Shown piece by piece: positions 16,808-26,232 of a stretch of DNA of 64,000 bases (position 1 is its first letter; each line of letters starts with the position of its first letter). Position numbers and translations under genes: made by a program. The stretch covers positions 868,001 to 932,000 of the forward strand of contig NZ_BMHI01000001.1 of NCBI RefSeq assembly GCF_014640635.1, given 5' to 3'. Below the pieces are notes generated by a model. It was not told where the DNA came from. It saw only the letters and a list, made by a program, of their open reading frames with translations, and searched no databases. This DNA is from Flexivirga endophytica. GTDB taxonomy: Bacteria > Actinomycetota > Actinomycetes > Actinomycetales > Dermatophilaceae.

Positions 16808-17787
16808 TGTCGGCACGCGTTCTGCTGGTCACCGGACCCGGTGGAGCGGGCTCGTCGACCACGGCCGCACGGCTGGCGGACCATCTCGCCGGGGAGGGCC
16901 GGGCGGTCACCGTCCTGGATGCGGACCCGTATGACGGTGCTGCTGCCCGCTGTCGTCGGTCGTCGGTGCTCACCGCGGCGGCGCACCGGACGACGAAGGA
17001 CGACGAGGCCGCGCGTCGACTCGTCGAAACGCTGGGCGACTCGGCCGATCTGATCGATCCGCTGCGGCACACGAGCACGGCGAGCTGCCTGCGCCTCCTG
17101 TGGTCCATTCCGGTGGAGGTCGGGCCCGAGCACACCGTCGTCATCGATGCCGGCACACACGGTCCCGAGTTGGCCCGGCTGGCCCGGACGCTTCCGGGAA
17201 CGCTGCTGCGGCTGTCCCGTGTCGGCACCGGCTGGTTGCGCACCGCTCGGCCACTGCTCGCGGCGGTCGGTGGGCGCCGGCCGGGCCCGGCGCTCCTTAC
17301 GCATCTACAGGACGGCGTCCAGCGCGCACGCGTCATACGCAACGCGGTCTGTGGGGGATCCGGTGGCGCTCTGTTGGTCGCCTCCGACCCCGGCAAGACC
17401 GCACGCCTGGCCGTCGGCGTCGGACTCAGCGGCGTCCACGTGCGCGGCGTCATCGGCTGGGACGACGCGAAGAGCGACCTGCTGCCCGGCGTACAACGCC
17501 TCGCGGCTGACCAGGCGATCAATGGCGCCGATTGGGAGCCGGAGTTGCCGCTGCGGATCTCGGCGGACCCGGAGACCGAGGGCTATCGACTGCGAATGCC
17601 GTTACCGCTGAGCGATTTTCGAGACTTGAAACTGCGCTGGTCCGAGCACAGCCTGATGTTGAGCGCTTGCGGGCACCAGTCTCTCCTCGAGCTGCCGTCG
17701 GCATTGCAACGGTGCCACCCGTCGGGTGCCCGCCTGCGAGACGGCATGCTTGATGTCGCATTCCGCCCCACCCGAGCAGGAGCCTGA
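16807..17787 (+). CDS. ArsA-like ATPase with a degenerate P-loop
   Basis: This 326-residue protein resembles ArsA/GET3-type deviant Walker A ATPases. The N-terminus reads VLLVTGPGGAGSSTTAARLADHLA followed by VTVLDADPYD. In the active family the loop is KGGxGKT; here the signature Lys and the P-loop Lys are replaced (Gly/Pro and Ser). The C-terminus has the small beta-rich HSP20-like domain seen in actinobacterial ArsA-like proteins. Nucleotide binding or hydrolysis may therefore be weak or absent. It lies between the SRPBCC gene and a small acidic protein. Confidence 0.72.
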   Translation: MSARVLLVTGPGGAGSSTTAARLADHLAGEGRAVTVLDADPYDGAAARCRRSSVLTAAAHRTTKDDEAARRLVETLGDSADLIDPLRHTSTASCLRLLWSIPVEVGPEHTVVIDAGTHGPELARLARTLPGTLLRLSRVGTGWLRTARPLLAAVGGRRPGPALLTHLQDGVQRARVIRNAVCGGSGGALLVASDPGKTARLAVGVGLSGVHVRGVIGWDDAKSDLLPGVQRLAADQAINGADWEPELPLRISADPETEGYRLRMPLPLSDFRDLKLRWSEHSLMLSACGHQSLLELPSALQRCHPSGARLRDGMLDVAFRPTRAGA

Positions 17788-17788
17788 C

Positions 17789-18241
17789 GTGACACCCGAC
17801 GAACCCTCCGACACCAGCGACGAGCAGTCCGGACCCGCATCGGTCGCCGATGAAGCGATGCGCCTGGCCGAGGCGTTCGCGGTGTGGGCCCAGAACAGCA
17901 AGCTCGCCGCGGAAGCAACGGTGGACGACAGCGCACGCGACGACGCCACCGCGAACACGGCGCCGGTCCCGGAGCGCCACCGATCGACAGCGGGTTGTGA
18001 CTGCGCACAGGGGACGGCAGTCGAGGCGGTCTGCCGCATGTGCCCGGTCTGCCGGCTCGCCGGCGTCGTACAGGCCGTGCAGCCGGACCTGCTGGACCGG
18101 GTCGCCGACCTGCTCGGTGTGGTGGCCGGTGGGCTACACACCGCCGCACAGCAGCGCCGCACCGCCGACGCGCCGACGAAGGACGAGCGGGACACCTCCG
18201 GCGGCGTGGACGTCCCGGTGACCGGGGAGGACGACGACTGA
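17789..18241 (+). CDS. Small acidic protein with a CxC/CxxC cluster (DUF5304-like)
   Basis: This 150-residue protein has an acidic N-terminus, a helical stretch (EAMRLAEAFAVWAQNSKLA) and a cysteine-rich segment (CDCAQG...CRMCPVC). The GTG at 17789 is chosen because AGGAG lies six bases upstream; an ATG at 17753 would overlap the ATPase gene by 35 bp. The position between the ArsA-like ATPase and the glucokinase matches a conserved actinobacterial hypothetical. DUF5304 membership is a guess from context. Confidence 0.62.
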   Translation: MTPDEPSDTSDEQSGPASVADEAMRLAEAFAVWAQNSKLAAEATVDDSARDDATANTAPVPERHRSTAGCDCAQGTAVEAVCRMCPVCRLAGVVQAVQPDLLDRVADLLGVVAGGLHTAAQQRRTADAPTKDERDTSGGVDVPVTGEDDD

Positions 18242-18242
18242 C

Positions 18243-18278
18243 ATGCGAGGAGCGCAGGCGAAGGAGATGGGCAAGTGA
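18243..18278 (+). CDS. Possible mini-ORF overlapping the glucokinase start
   Basis: An 11-codon frame (MRGAQAKEMGK) begins one base after the previous stop and ends in the GTGA of the glucokinase start. The AAGGAG ribosome binding site lies within it. It may couple translation, or it may be chance. Confidence 0.25.
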   Translation: MRGAQAKEMGK

Positions 18279-19285
18279 CGGATTCGGGGTCCACCCTCGC
18301 CATCGGTATCGACATCGGCGGCACCAAGGTCGCCGGTGGCCTGGTGAACGAGTCCGGCACGGTGGTCGACCACGTACGCCGGGACACGCCGCACCGCACG
18401 ACCGAGCCGAAGGTCGTGGAGGACCTCATCGTCGAGGTGGTGCACGAGTTGTTGGCGCGCGCCACGAGCGACGTCATCGGCATCGGCATCGGTGCGGCCG
18501 GGTTCGTCGCGGCGGACCGTGCGACCGTCGTCTTCGCCCCGCATCTCTCTTGGCGCCACGAGCCGCTGCGCGAGGCACTGGTGCAGCGCCTCGACATCCC
18601 CGTGTTCGTCGACAACGACGCGAATGCCGCGTGCTGGGCCGAATACCGCTTCGGCAACGTGCAGGGTGAGTCCCACGTCGTGATGGTCAACCTCGGCACC
18701 GGCATCGGCGGCGCCATCGTGGTCAACGGCCGGATCCAACGCGGCCGGTTCGGCATCGCGGGGGAGTTCGGCCACATGCAGGTCATGCCCGGTGGACACC
18801 GCTGCGAGTGCGGCAACCGCGGTTGCTGGGAGCAGTACGCCAGTGGGAACGCCCTGGTGCGAGAAGCACGTTCGCTGGTCCTGGCAGGTTCCCCGCTGGC
18901 GCACGACCTGGCCGCCAGCGTCGATGGCGATCCGCGTCGGTTGACCGGCCCGATGATCACCGAGGCGGCCCGGGCCGGTGATCCGACCGCTGAGGAGCTC
19001 CTCGCGGAGATCGGCACCTGGCTGGGCACCGGCCTGGCCAACCTGGCGAACGCCTTCGATCCCGGCGCCTTCGTCATCGGCGGCGGCGTCAGCGCGGCCG
19101 GCAGCATGCTGCTCGACCCGGCGCGCGACTCGTTCCGCCGACACCTCGCCGGACGTGGTTATCGGCCCGAAGCGCGCATCGTGCAGGCGGCCCTCGGCAA
19201 CGAGTCGGGTTTCGTGGGAGCCGCGGACCTCGCACGCACCGCCGTCCTCGAGCGGGCCGACGCAACCGCAGGTAACGGGCGATGA
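18275..19285 (+). CDS. glk: ROK family glucokinase
   Basis: This enzyme phosphorylates glucose at the entry to glycolysis. The 336-residue protein has the ATP-binding phosphate loop DIGGTKVAGG near the N-terminus, the catalytic Asp region FVDNDANAA, the glucose-binding EFGHM and the ROK zinc motif CECGNRGCWE (about residues 175-185). The GTG start has AAGGAG eight bases upstream. Other ROK kinases or a polyphosphate glucokinase cannot be fully excluded, but length and context favour the ATP-type actinobacterial glucokinase. Confidence 0.88.
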   Translation: MTDSGSTLAIGIDIGGTKVAGGLVNESGTVVDHVRRDTPHRTTEPKVVEDLIVEVVHELLARATSDVIGIGIGAAGFVAADRATVVFAPHLSWRHEPLREALVQRLDIPVFVDNDANAACWAEYRFGNVQGESHVVMVNLGTGIGGAIVVNGRIQRGRFGIAGEFGHMQVMPGGHRCECGNRGCWEQYASGNALVREARSLVLAGSPLAHDLAASVDGDPRRLTGPMITEAARAGDPTAEELLAEIGTWLGTGLANLANAFDPGAFVIGGGVSAAGSMLLDPARDSFRRHLAGRGYRPEARIVQAALGNESGFVGAADLARTAVLERADATAGNGR

Positions 19286-19998
19286 GCGCAGGTATGCCGG
19301 TTCCGCCTCGCGACGCGCACTGCATCCGGGTGGCGTCATACAACGTGCGTGCGCTGAAGGACGACCGCTCCGCGCTGGTCGAAGTGATCCGCTCGATCGC
19401 CCCGGACGTGTTGCTACTGCAGGAGGTCCCGCGACATCCGGTGTCGGGGCACCGCATCGCGACCTTCGCCGACGAGCTCGGCCTGACCTGGTTCGGCGGC
19501 AAGCGCTTCCGGATGAGCACCACACTGATGACCAGCCTGCGGGTGGACGTGCTCGACGCCCACCACGGGCGATTGCCGGTGCGCAGGTTCGACGAGCCGC
19601 GCGGTTACGGGATGGCCACCGTCCGCCTGCCCGGGCATCGCCCGCTGGTCGCTGCCAGCGCGCACCTGTCGCTGCGCGGCGCCGACCGGTTGCCGGAGGC
19701 GAAGGCGTTGCTGGCAGCGGCGGGCACCCCGACCCCGCCGATGGTGGTTGGCGGTGACCTCAACGAAGAGCCGTCCGGGCGGACCTGGCGGCACTTCGCG
19801 AGGGAGTTGCGGGAGGTGTCCGCCGACACGCCGACCTACTCGGCCCAGGACCCGCACAAGCGGATCGACGGCATCTTCGCGTCAGCCCAACTGCTAGGCG
19901 TGACACCGGAATTGGAGACTTCTGCGACGAAGCTCGCAGCAGCCACGGATCACCTTCCGGTGGTGGTCGACCTCGACCTGAGCGCCCTGCAGGGCTGA
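19282..19998 (+). CDS. Endonuclease/exonuclease/phosphatase family protein
   Basis: This 238-residue protein has the EEP fold. Visible motifs are VASYNVRALKDD, LLLQEVPRH (catalytic Glu), GGDLNEEPSG (Asp/Asn) and the C-terminal ATDHLPVVVDLDL (Asp-His). It overlaps the glucokinase stop by 4 bp. It converges on a membrane protein gene with 12 bp between. The substrate, whether DNA, phosphoinositide-like or sphingomyelin-like, is not predictable. Confidence 0.85.
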   Translation: MSAGMPVPPRDAHCIRVASYNVRALKDDRSALVEVIRSIAPDVLLLQEVPRHPVSGHRIATFADELGLTWFGGKRFRMSTTLMTSLRVDVLDAHHGRLPVRRFDEPRGYGMATVRLPGHRPLVAASAHLSLRGADRLPEAKALLAAAGTPTPPMVVGGDLNEEPSGRTWRHFARELREVSADTPTYSAQDPHKRIDGIFASAQLLGVTPELETSATKLAAATDHLPVVVDLDLSALQG

Positions 19999-20010
19999 CC
20001 CCGGTCGGGT

Positions 20011-20556
20011 CTAGAGCACCGCGCCGTGGTCATCATCCAGGTCGTCGCGGTTCTTGGGAGACCGCATGATCAACTGCACGACTCCGGCGACGAAGAGCGC
20101 ACAGGCCAGCAGCCACCACAGTGACTGGGCGTAGCGGTCGAAGAAGAAGAGGTAGAGCAGCCAGGCCGGCCCGCCGACCAGGCAGCCGATCATGGTCCAG
20201 AAACCGAGGTCCTCACCACTCGGCAACGGTTGCGGCGGAGCCGGGACGAACGTATCGGCCTCGTCGTCGTCCAGCAACGATGCCGAGCCTGAGGGCGGCA
20301 TACGCCACTGGTCGGGCAGGTCGGCGAGCGGTGCGGTCGACTCGGGCGCCGCTGCATCGCCGTCGTCCGGGTCATCCTCTTCGGCGAGCTCGTCCGAGGC
20401 ATCGACCACGTCGTCGTCCATGCGGTCGTTCTTAGAGCGTTCGACGGGCGCGGGGGTGTCCGGGATGGTGAACGACGGGTCGATGTTCCAGATGATGTCG
20501 GCAAACCGGCGGTCGATGTCGGTCTGCTCGTCCGGCTCCTCGCGCCGCTCGCTCAT
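20011..20556 (-). CDS. Acidic protein with two C-terminal membrane helices
   Basis: This 181-residue protein has a long acidic, disordered-looking N-terminal half, a Pro-rich patch (FVPAPPQPLP) and two membrane helices (about residues 115-135 and 140-160). The short C-terminal tail is charged. It overlaps the hydrolase stop by ATGA. Similar proteins accompany PlsC/hydrolase loci in actinobacteria. No function is recognised. Confidence 0.72.
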   Translation of the reverse strand: MSERREEPDEQTDIDRRFADIIWNIDPSFTIPDTPAPVERSKNDRMDDDVVDASDELAEEDDPDDGDAAAPESTAPLADLPDQWRMPPSGSASLLDDDEADTFVPAPPQPLPSGEDLGFWTMIGCLVGGPAWLLYLFFFDRYAQSLWWLLACALFVAGVVQLIMRSPKNRDDLDDDHGAVL

Positions 20557-21308
20557 ACCGGCCGCTCGGCGACCCGCTGGATGAACTGCACGGTTTCATC
20601 CTCGATCAGCGGAGCATCGTTGTCGAGGGTCGCGACGTGATAGCTGTCGGTCAGCAGGATCTCCGTCTTGTCGGTGCTGGACACCCGGGCCAGCAGCAGC
20701 GCGGAGCACTCCGGCGGCACGACGTGGTCGTCGGGGGAGTGCATCAGCAGCAGTGGTTGCGTCACCTGCGGCAGGTCGCGCGTCACTTGCGCCCACATCT
20801 GCCGCTGGGACTGCAGCGCTTTCAGGGGCGTGCGGTCGTAGGCGAGTTCGGTGGACCCGGGCTTCTTGATGTCGTTGGCGATCGAGGCGATCGAGGGCAC
20901 GACGTGCTGCAGCGCCGGTAGGGCCTTGAGCCGTATGTCGCGCATCGTGTAGGCCGGGTTGATCAGCACCAGACCCTGTATGCCGTACGGATGTGTCTGT
21001 GCGGCAAGGGTCGCCAGCGTCCCGCCCATCGACAGGCCGATGGCGATGACGCGGTCGCAGCGTCGCTCCAGCTCGGCGTATGCCGCATCGATCGCCGACC
21101 ACCAGTCGGTCCAACGGGTCCGGTTTAGGTCCTTCCAGTTGGTGCCGTGCCCGGGAAGGCGGGGGAGTCGCACGGTGTAGCCCTCGTCGGCGCAACGCTG
21201 TGCGATCGGCAGCATGCTCTGCGGGGTGCCGGTGAATCCGTGGCAGACGAGCACGCCGGTCCTGGAGCCGTCGTGGGCAAAGGGTTCAGCGCCTGGCAGC
21301 ACGTCCAT
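20553..21308 (-). CDS. Alpha/beta hydrolase (carboxylesterase/monoacylglycerol lipase type)
   Basis: This 251-residue serine hydrolase is of the Est30 / thermostable monoacylglycerol lipase type. HGFTGTP near the start forms the oxyanion region. The nucleophile is in GLSMGG (about residue 90), the Asp in SPDDHVVP and the His in DSYHVATLD. The ATG at 21308 has AAGGAA six bases upstream. It is divergent from the acyltransferase gene, which suggests lipid turnover, but this is inference. Confidence 0.88.
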   Translation of the reverse strand: MDVLPGAEPFAHDGSRTGVLVCHGFTGTPQSMLPIAQRCADEGYTVRLPRLPGHGTNWKDLNRTRWTDWWSAIDAAYAELERRCDRVIAIGLSMGGTLATLAAQTHPYGIQGLVLINPAYTMRDIRLKALPALQHVVPSIASIANDIKKPGSTELAYDRTPLKALQSQRQMWAQVTRDLPQVTQPLLLMHSPDDHVVPPECSALLLARVSSTDKTEILLTDSYHVATLDNDAPLIEDETVQFIQRVAERPV

Positions 21309-21471
21309 CGTTGTTCCTTCGCTGAGCATGTCAGGGTGGTGGTCCGGGCACCATTGTTTCACCTCGATCGTGAGCCGTGCTGCCTGCCGTATCCTGCACG
21401 CGGGATCAGTGCAGTTTTGTTCATTCTCAGGTGCCAGTGGCCCGACAGGCCCTCGGCGCGAAGGAGACACG

Positions 21472-22341
21472 GTGTTCTATTGGTTGCTGAAGTGGGTGCT
21501 GCTCGGCCCGCTGCTCAAAGGCATCTTTCGGCCGACGGTCGAGGGCGCGCAGAACGTCCCTGAGCGTGGCCCGGTGATCCTGGCCAGCAACCACTTGTCG
21601 GTCGCCGACTGGCTCTTCATGCCGCTGGTGATCCCGCGCCGGGTCACGTTCGTCGCCAAGGCCGAATACTTCAACACGCCCGGCTTCAAGGGTCGCTTGC
21701 AGAAGGCTTTCTTCTCCGGCGCGGGCCAGGTGCCGATCGACCGTTCCAGCGGGTCGGCGGCGGCCGGCGCGCTCGCCACCGGCCTGCGGATCCTGTCTGA
21801 TGGCGATGTCTTCGGCATCTACCCCGAGGGCACGCGCTCGCCCGACGGGCGGCTCTACAAGGGCAAGACCGGCCTCGCTCGCATCGCGCTCGAGTCGGGC
21901 GCGCCGGTGATCCCCGTCGGCGTCATCGGCACCGACGTCATCGCGCCGCAGGGCAAGCTGTTCGGCCGGATCGTCCAACCGCACGTCCGCTTCGGTGAGC
22001 CGATCGACTTCTCCCGCTACGAGGGGATGCAGGACGACCGCTTCGTGCTGCGCTCGATCACCGACGAGGTGATGTACGAGATCATGCTGCTGACCGGTCA
22101 GGAGTATGTCGACGTCTACGCGGCCTCGCTGAAGAAGGGCGGGTTGACGCAGAAGGCCAAGGAGATCGGTGGTGGAGCGGCAGCGCTCGCGACGCAGGCC
22201 AAGGACCGGTTGCAGCATCACAAGGACGACAAGACGGACGAGAAGTCGACCGGGGACGCGGCCGGCGCGGACGCCGAGGGAAGCACCCCGGACGCACCTG
22301 CCTCGGGCGACGCCGATGGCGTTGAGGAGACCACCAGGTAA
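21472..22341 (+). CDS. plsC: 1-acyl-sn-glycerol-3-phosphate acyltransferase
   Basis: This membrane-associated enzyme makes phosphatidic acid from lysophosphatidate. The 289-residue protein shows the acyltransferase motifs NHLSVADW (HX4D), GQVPIDRS and YPEGTRSPDG in order. The GTG at 21472 has AAGGAG upstream. About 55 C-terminal residues are Asp/Ala-rich and look disordered, an extension often seen in actinobacterial PlsC proteins. Confidence 0.93.
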   Translation: MFYWLLKWVLLGPLLKGIFRPTVEGAQNVPERGPVILASNHLSVADWLFMPLVIPRRVTFVAKAEYFNTPGFKGRLQKAFFSGAGQVPIDRSSGSAAAGALATGLRILSDGDVFGIYPEGTRSPDGRLYKGKTGLARIALESGAPVIPVGVIGTDVIAPQGKLFGRIVQPHVRFGEPIDFSRYEGMQDDRFVLRSITDEVMYEIMLLTGQEYVDVYAASLKKGGLTQKAKEIGGGAAALATQAKDRLQHHKDDKTDEKSTGDAAGADAEGSTPDAPASGDADGVEETTR

Positions 22342-22372
22342 TACCGGGCGCGGCATATTCATCTGACGCCCG

Positions 22373-22378
22373 TACCCT
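22373..22378 (+). promoter_or_regulatory. -10 box (TACCCT) for the DAHP synthase gene
   Basis: TACCCT lies 6 nt before the GTG at 22385, the layout of a leaderless transcript. Confidence 0.5.
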
Positions 22379-22384
22379 TGGCTC

Positions 22385-23758
22385 GTGAGTACGACGACCC
22401 CAGACGCGACCTCCGTACCCCGCCTGCTGAGCGAGCAGGTCGAATGGCCCACGCTGCCTGCCCTCCAGCAGCCGCAGTGGCCGAACGGTGACGAGGTCTA
22501 TCGGGTGCGTGCCGAGCTCGCGGCCGCACCGCCGCTCGTCTTCGCCGGCGAGTGCGACGTGTTGCGCTCTCGGCTGGCCGCCGCGGCCGTCGGTGACGCC
22601 TTCGTGCTGCAGGGCGGCGACTGCGCCGAGCGCTTCTCCGAGGCGACCGCCGACAACATCCGCGACCGGGTCAAGACCATCCTGCAGATGGCTGCCGTGC
22701 TGACGTATGGCGCGAGCACACCCGTGGTCAAGATCGGCCGGTTGGCCGGGCAGTACGCCAAGCCCCGCAGCAATGACACCGAGACCCGTGGCGACGTGAC
22801 GTTGCCGGCCTTCCGCGGCGACATCATCAACGACTTCGACTTCAACCCCGAGTCGCGCACGCCGGACCCGCAGCGGCTGCTGCGCGCCTACCACACGGCG
22901 TCCTCGACGCTGAATCTCGTACGCGCTTTCACCACAGGCGGATTCGCGGATCTGCGGCAGGTGCACGAGTGGAACCGCGGCTTCATCGCCAACTCGGCAT
23001 ACTCGCGGTACGAGTCGATCGCTCGCGAGATCGACCAGGCGATGAAGTTCATGCTCGCGTGTGGCGTCGACTTCGAGTCGACCCCGCTGTCCGGCGTGGA
23101 GTTCTTCGCCAGCCACGAGGCGCTGCTGCTGGATTACGAGCAGCCGCTGACCCGCATCGACTCCCGCACCGGCAACCCCTACGCGGTCTCCGGGCACTTC
23201 GTGTGGGTCGGCGAGCGGACCCGCCAGCTGGACCACGCGCACATCGATTTCGCGGCGCGGATCCACAACCCGATCGGCGTGAAGCTCGGTCCGACCGCCG
23301 ACCCGGACGAGGTCGTCTCGCTGATCGAGCGCCTCGACCCGAACCGCGAGCCCGGGCGGCTGACCTTCATCACCCGGATGGGTGCGGGCAACGTGCGTGA
23401 CAAGCTGCCGGCGATCGTGCGGCGGGTCACCGAGACCGGAGCGAAGGTCGTGTGGATCTGCGACCCGATGCACGGCAACACCTTCGAGTCGTCAACCGGT
23501 TACAAGACCCGCGAGTTCGACTCGATCATCGACGAGGTGCGCGGCTTCTTCGAGGTGCACCGTGACCTGGGCACCGTGCCCGGCGGCCTGCACGTCGAGC
23601 TGACCGGAAACGACGTCACCGAGTGCCTGGGTGGCAGCGAGAAGATCATCGACGCCGATCTCGAGAAGCGTTACGAAACCGCGTGCGACCCGCGCCTGAA
23701 CCACCAGCAGAGCCTGGAGCTGGCGTTCCTCGTCTCGGAGATGCTCTCCCACCGCTGA
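22385..23758 (+). CDS. aroG: Class II 3-deoxy-7-phosphoheptulonate synthase
   Basis: This is the first enzyme of the shikimate pathway, joining PEP and erythrose 4-phosphate. The 457-residue length and motifs match class II (plant/mycobacterial-like) enzymes: FAGECDVLRSRLA, LQGGDCAERF (metal-binding Cys), RLAGQYAKPRS, GEDTTR-like FVWVGERTRQLD, and WICDPMHGNT. The GTG start appears leaderless. It lies 7 bp from the convergent FUSC gene. Confidence 0.95.
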   Translation: MSTTTPDATSVPRLLSEQVEWPTLPALQQPQWPNGDEVYRVRAELAAAPPLVFAGECDVLRSRLAAAAVGDAFVLQGGDCAERFSEATADNIRDRVKTILQMAAVLTYGASTPVVKIGRLAGQYAKPRSNDTETRGDVTLPAFRGDIINDFDFNPESRTPDPQRLLRAYHTASSTLNLVRAFTTGGFADLRQVHEWNRGFIANSAYSRYESIAREIDQAMKFMLACGVDFESTPLSGVEFFASHEALLLDYEQPLTRIDSRTGNPYAVSGHFVWVGERTRQLDHAHIDFAARIHNPIGVKLGPTADPDEVVSLIERLDPNREPGRLTFITRMGAGNVRDKLPAIVRRVTETGAKVVWICDPMHGNTFESSTGYKTREFDSIIDEVRGFFEVHRDLGTVPGGLHVELTGNDVTECLGGSEKIIDADLEKRYETACDPRLNHQQSLELAFLVSEMLSHR

Positions 23759-23765
23759 CCAACCA

Positions 23766-26135
23766 TCACTCGGCGTTGAGGGCGGCCGCGTCCAGCGCAC
23801 GCACCTGCAGGTCCGCCGCCGCGGCGAACGCCGCCATCGACTCGTCCAGCAGCCGGGCGTCGCGCAGCAACAACTGCTCCGGCGTGAGCTGGTCGGCGTC
23901 GGCTCTGCCGGTGGCGATGACGTCGAAGAGCGACGCGGATCGCGTGTAGACCTGGTCGCTCGCACGATGATCCTCGGTGAGCGCGTCGGCGATCGCCTGC
24001 AACGAGACGCTGAGCCGGTCGCGCGCCGCGTCGAGACGCTCGGCGTCCGGCCGAAGGCCGTCACCACCGGTCGCGCCCGCGACGATCCGCCCACTCTCGC
24101 GCAACATCATCCGCGCGCGGTGGACGGATGCGTCGGCCGCCGATCGCAGCCCGCGATGCACGTCGCTGCCCGGTCCCGGCACACCGCGCAACGGCCGGAG
24201 CGCGGCGACCAGCGTCTGGTGCGCACCGTCGAGAGTGCGCGCTGCCGCACGCAATTCGGCATCCGCGCAGTCGCCGGTGACGCGGCGTAGCGCACCGTCG
24301 GCCAGATCCCGGACAGCCTCGGCGTGAGCTCGGGCGGCCACCCGCACGACCTGCCAGGAACGCAGCGGGAAGACCACAAGGACCGTCACGATCGCGACGG
24401 CAGCGCCGATCGCGGTCTCCTCCAGCCGCAGGCGCAGCAGGAAGTCGGAGTATTCGCCGAGCTGGACGTACATCTGCGACACCATCACGGTGATGCCGAC
24501 GACCATGAACGCGTAGCTGATCCGCAGCAGGTAGATGCCCAGGCCGATGGCGACGAGCACCGTCAGGATGGCCAGGTCGGTGTGATGCCCGATGGCATGT
24601 GCGAGCAACGACCCGATGAAGACACCGACGAGCGTGCCGAAGACACGCAGGAGTCCCTTGCGGACCTGCTCCAGCGCGTTGTTCGCACCCATGAAGGTCA
24701 CGAAGGCCGCGATCACCGCCCAGTAGAACCTCCGCTCCGACAGCAGACTGCCCAGCACGATCGCTCCACTGACCGCGACACCGATCTGGATCGCGACCCG
24801 CACGTTCGGAGCCAGCCGGACCCGGTCGATCCGACGCGGTCCGCGCTCGTTCGACGCGCTCGCGCTGACGAGGGTCGAGCCCGGCAGCCACCCACCGACG
24901 AGTTGGACCGACGAGGTGAACTCCTGATCGTCGTCAGCCGCGAGATCACGGAGCGGCTCACCGGCCGACTGCGACCAGTCCGTGACGCTGGTCGCGAATC
25001 GGTGCAGTATGACGCGCCGGTGCCGCGACACGTCGTCGGACGTCGACGCCGCCGGCAGGTCGTGGAGCCGGTCGGACAGCTTGGCCGCGGCATCGCGTGC
25101 ACCGACCGCGTCATGCGTGCCGACGGCCGTCAGCGCCATACGCACCAGCGCGCGGTCGTCCCGATCCAGACCGAGTCGGGCGAGCGTCGCGGTGAACCGT
25201 GCCATGTTGCTGAGCGCCTGCTCGGCGTCGAAGACGACCTGGTGCAGGTGTCTGGCGGTCAGGCCGCCAGGCAGCGCGCCGGGTGTGCCGAGGGCCGCGT
25301 CGACCATCAGAGCGGTCTCGTTCAACCGCACCGTGCGACGCGCGAGTCGCCGCTGCGCGCGCCGGTCCGATGGATCGTCCAGCACGTCGAGGGCGGTGTC
25401 GACCAGCGCCCGGGCACGGCTGGCGAAGCTGCGTCGGAGCCGGCGCAGCGTGCGCCGGCGGCTGGGGTGGAAGAGGATCAGCTGTGCCGCGGCGGCCACC
25501 ACCGCGCCGACGCAGACCTCGGGTGCGAGCCACTTGATGGTCGAGAAGTCGACCCGGCTGCCCAGGAAGAAGCCCATGAAGTCACCCATGAAGAGCAACT
25601 GCCCGCCGAAGAACCCCCACGGTCCAAACCTGCGCAGGTAGGCGCCACCGGCGAGGATCGCGGTCAGCAGGGCGAGCGCCAGGGCGCGGTGCGCACCGGT
25701 CGCAAGGCCGATGGCCAGACCGGCGATCATCGGCACCGGCATCAGCAGGATCGTGAGGTAAAGGCGGCCCACGGACGGGGCCATCGGGGCCGCGAACGTC
25801 GCCATCATGCACACCATCGCCCCGACCATCATGCTCATGACGAGCATGGCGTGGTTGCCGGCGGCGACCTGTGCGGCCACGGTGGCGGGGAGCGCATCGG
25901 TCAGTGGTTGCTGCAGTGCTCCGGTGAGGTCGACGAAGAGTCGCTCGGCCAGCAGCGCAGCCCCGATGCTGACGACGACCTGGAGCGCCATACGGAGGCG
26001 GTTGAAACCGGGATCTGAGGCGATGAACCAGTCGATCCACTCCGAGCGCGGGCGCCGGGGTCCCGGCGGCGTGGGCCGGCCGCGCCGAGCGCGGCCACCG
26101 ACCGAGGCCCAGGGAGTGGAGACTGCCCCTGTCAT
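23766..26135 (-). CDS. FUSC family (fusaric acid resistance-like) membrane protein
   Basis: This 789-residue protein has two clusters of hydrophobic helices (about residues 45-190 and 450-590), each followed by a cytosolic helical domain, the standard FUSC/aromatic-acid-exporter layout. The N-terminus is Arg/Pro-rich. Such proteins are putative exporters of aromatic acids. The neighbouring aroG is suggestive but convergent, so no functional link is established. An inverted repeat at 26172-26187 may regulate it. Confidence 0.8.
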   Translation of the reverse strand: MTGAVSTPWASVGGRARRGRPTPPGPRRPRSEWIDWFIASDPGFNRLRMALQVVVSIGAALLAERLFVDLTGALQQPLTDALPATVAAQVAAGNHAMLVMSMMVGAMVCMMATFAAPMAPSVGRLYLTILLMPVPMIAGLAIGLATGAHRALALALLTAILAGGAYLRRFGPWGFFGGQLLFMGDFMGFFLGSRVDFSTIKWLAPEVCVGAVVAAAAQLILFHPSRRRTLRRLRRSFASRARALVDTALDVLDDPSDRRAQRRLARRTVRLNETALMVDAALGTPGALPGGLTARHLHQVVFDAEQALSNMARFTATLARLGLDRDDRALVRMALTAVGTHDAVGARDAAAKLSDRLHDLPAASTSDDVSRHRRVILHRFATSVTDWSQSAGEPLRDLAADDDQEFTSSVQLVGGWLPGSTLVSASASNERGPRRIDRVRLAPNVRVAIQIGVAVSGAIVLGSLLSERRFYWAVIAAFVTFMGANNALEQVRKGLLRVFGTLVGVFIGSLLAHAIGHHTDLAILTVLVAIGLGIYLLRISYAFMVVGITVMVSQMYVQLGEYSDFLLRLRLEETAIGAAVAIVTVLVVFPLRSWQVVRVAARAHAEAVRDLADGALRRVTGDCADAELRAAARTLDGAHQTLVAALRPLRGVPGPGSDVHRGLRSAADASVHRARMMLRESGRIVAGATGGDGLRPDAERLDAARDRLSVSLQAIADALTEDHRASDQVYTRSASLFDVIATGRADADQLTPEQLLLRDARLLDESMAAFAAAADLQVRALDAAALNAE

Positions 26136-26171
26136 TTCGACGATGTGGAGGAACCGGGGCTAATCACTTAG

Positions 26172-26187
26172 GCATCCTATCGGATGC
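26172..26187. promoter_or_regulatory. Inverted repeat GCATCC-TATC-GGATGC
   Basis: This short palindrome lies in the AT-richer gap between the PASTA kinase stop and the FUSC start and is followed by a second overlapping palindrome, GGATGCATCC. It could be an operator for the FUSC gene or a weak terminator of the kinase gene. Confidence 0.35.
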
Positions 26188-26232
26188 ATCCTCCGTTTCC
26201 GAATCTCCGTGAGCGGAGCCGGGACAGGACGC

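Noticed and set aside
24324-26018. A 564-codon frame on + opposite the FUSC gene
   Set aside because: Highly charged, no domain, and antisense to a membrane protein with clear hydrophobic periodicity.
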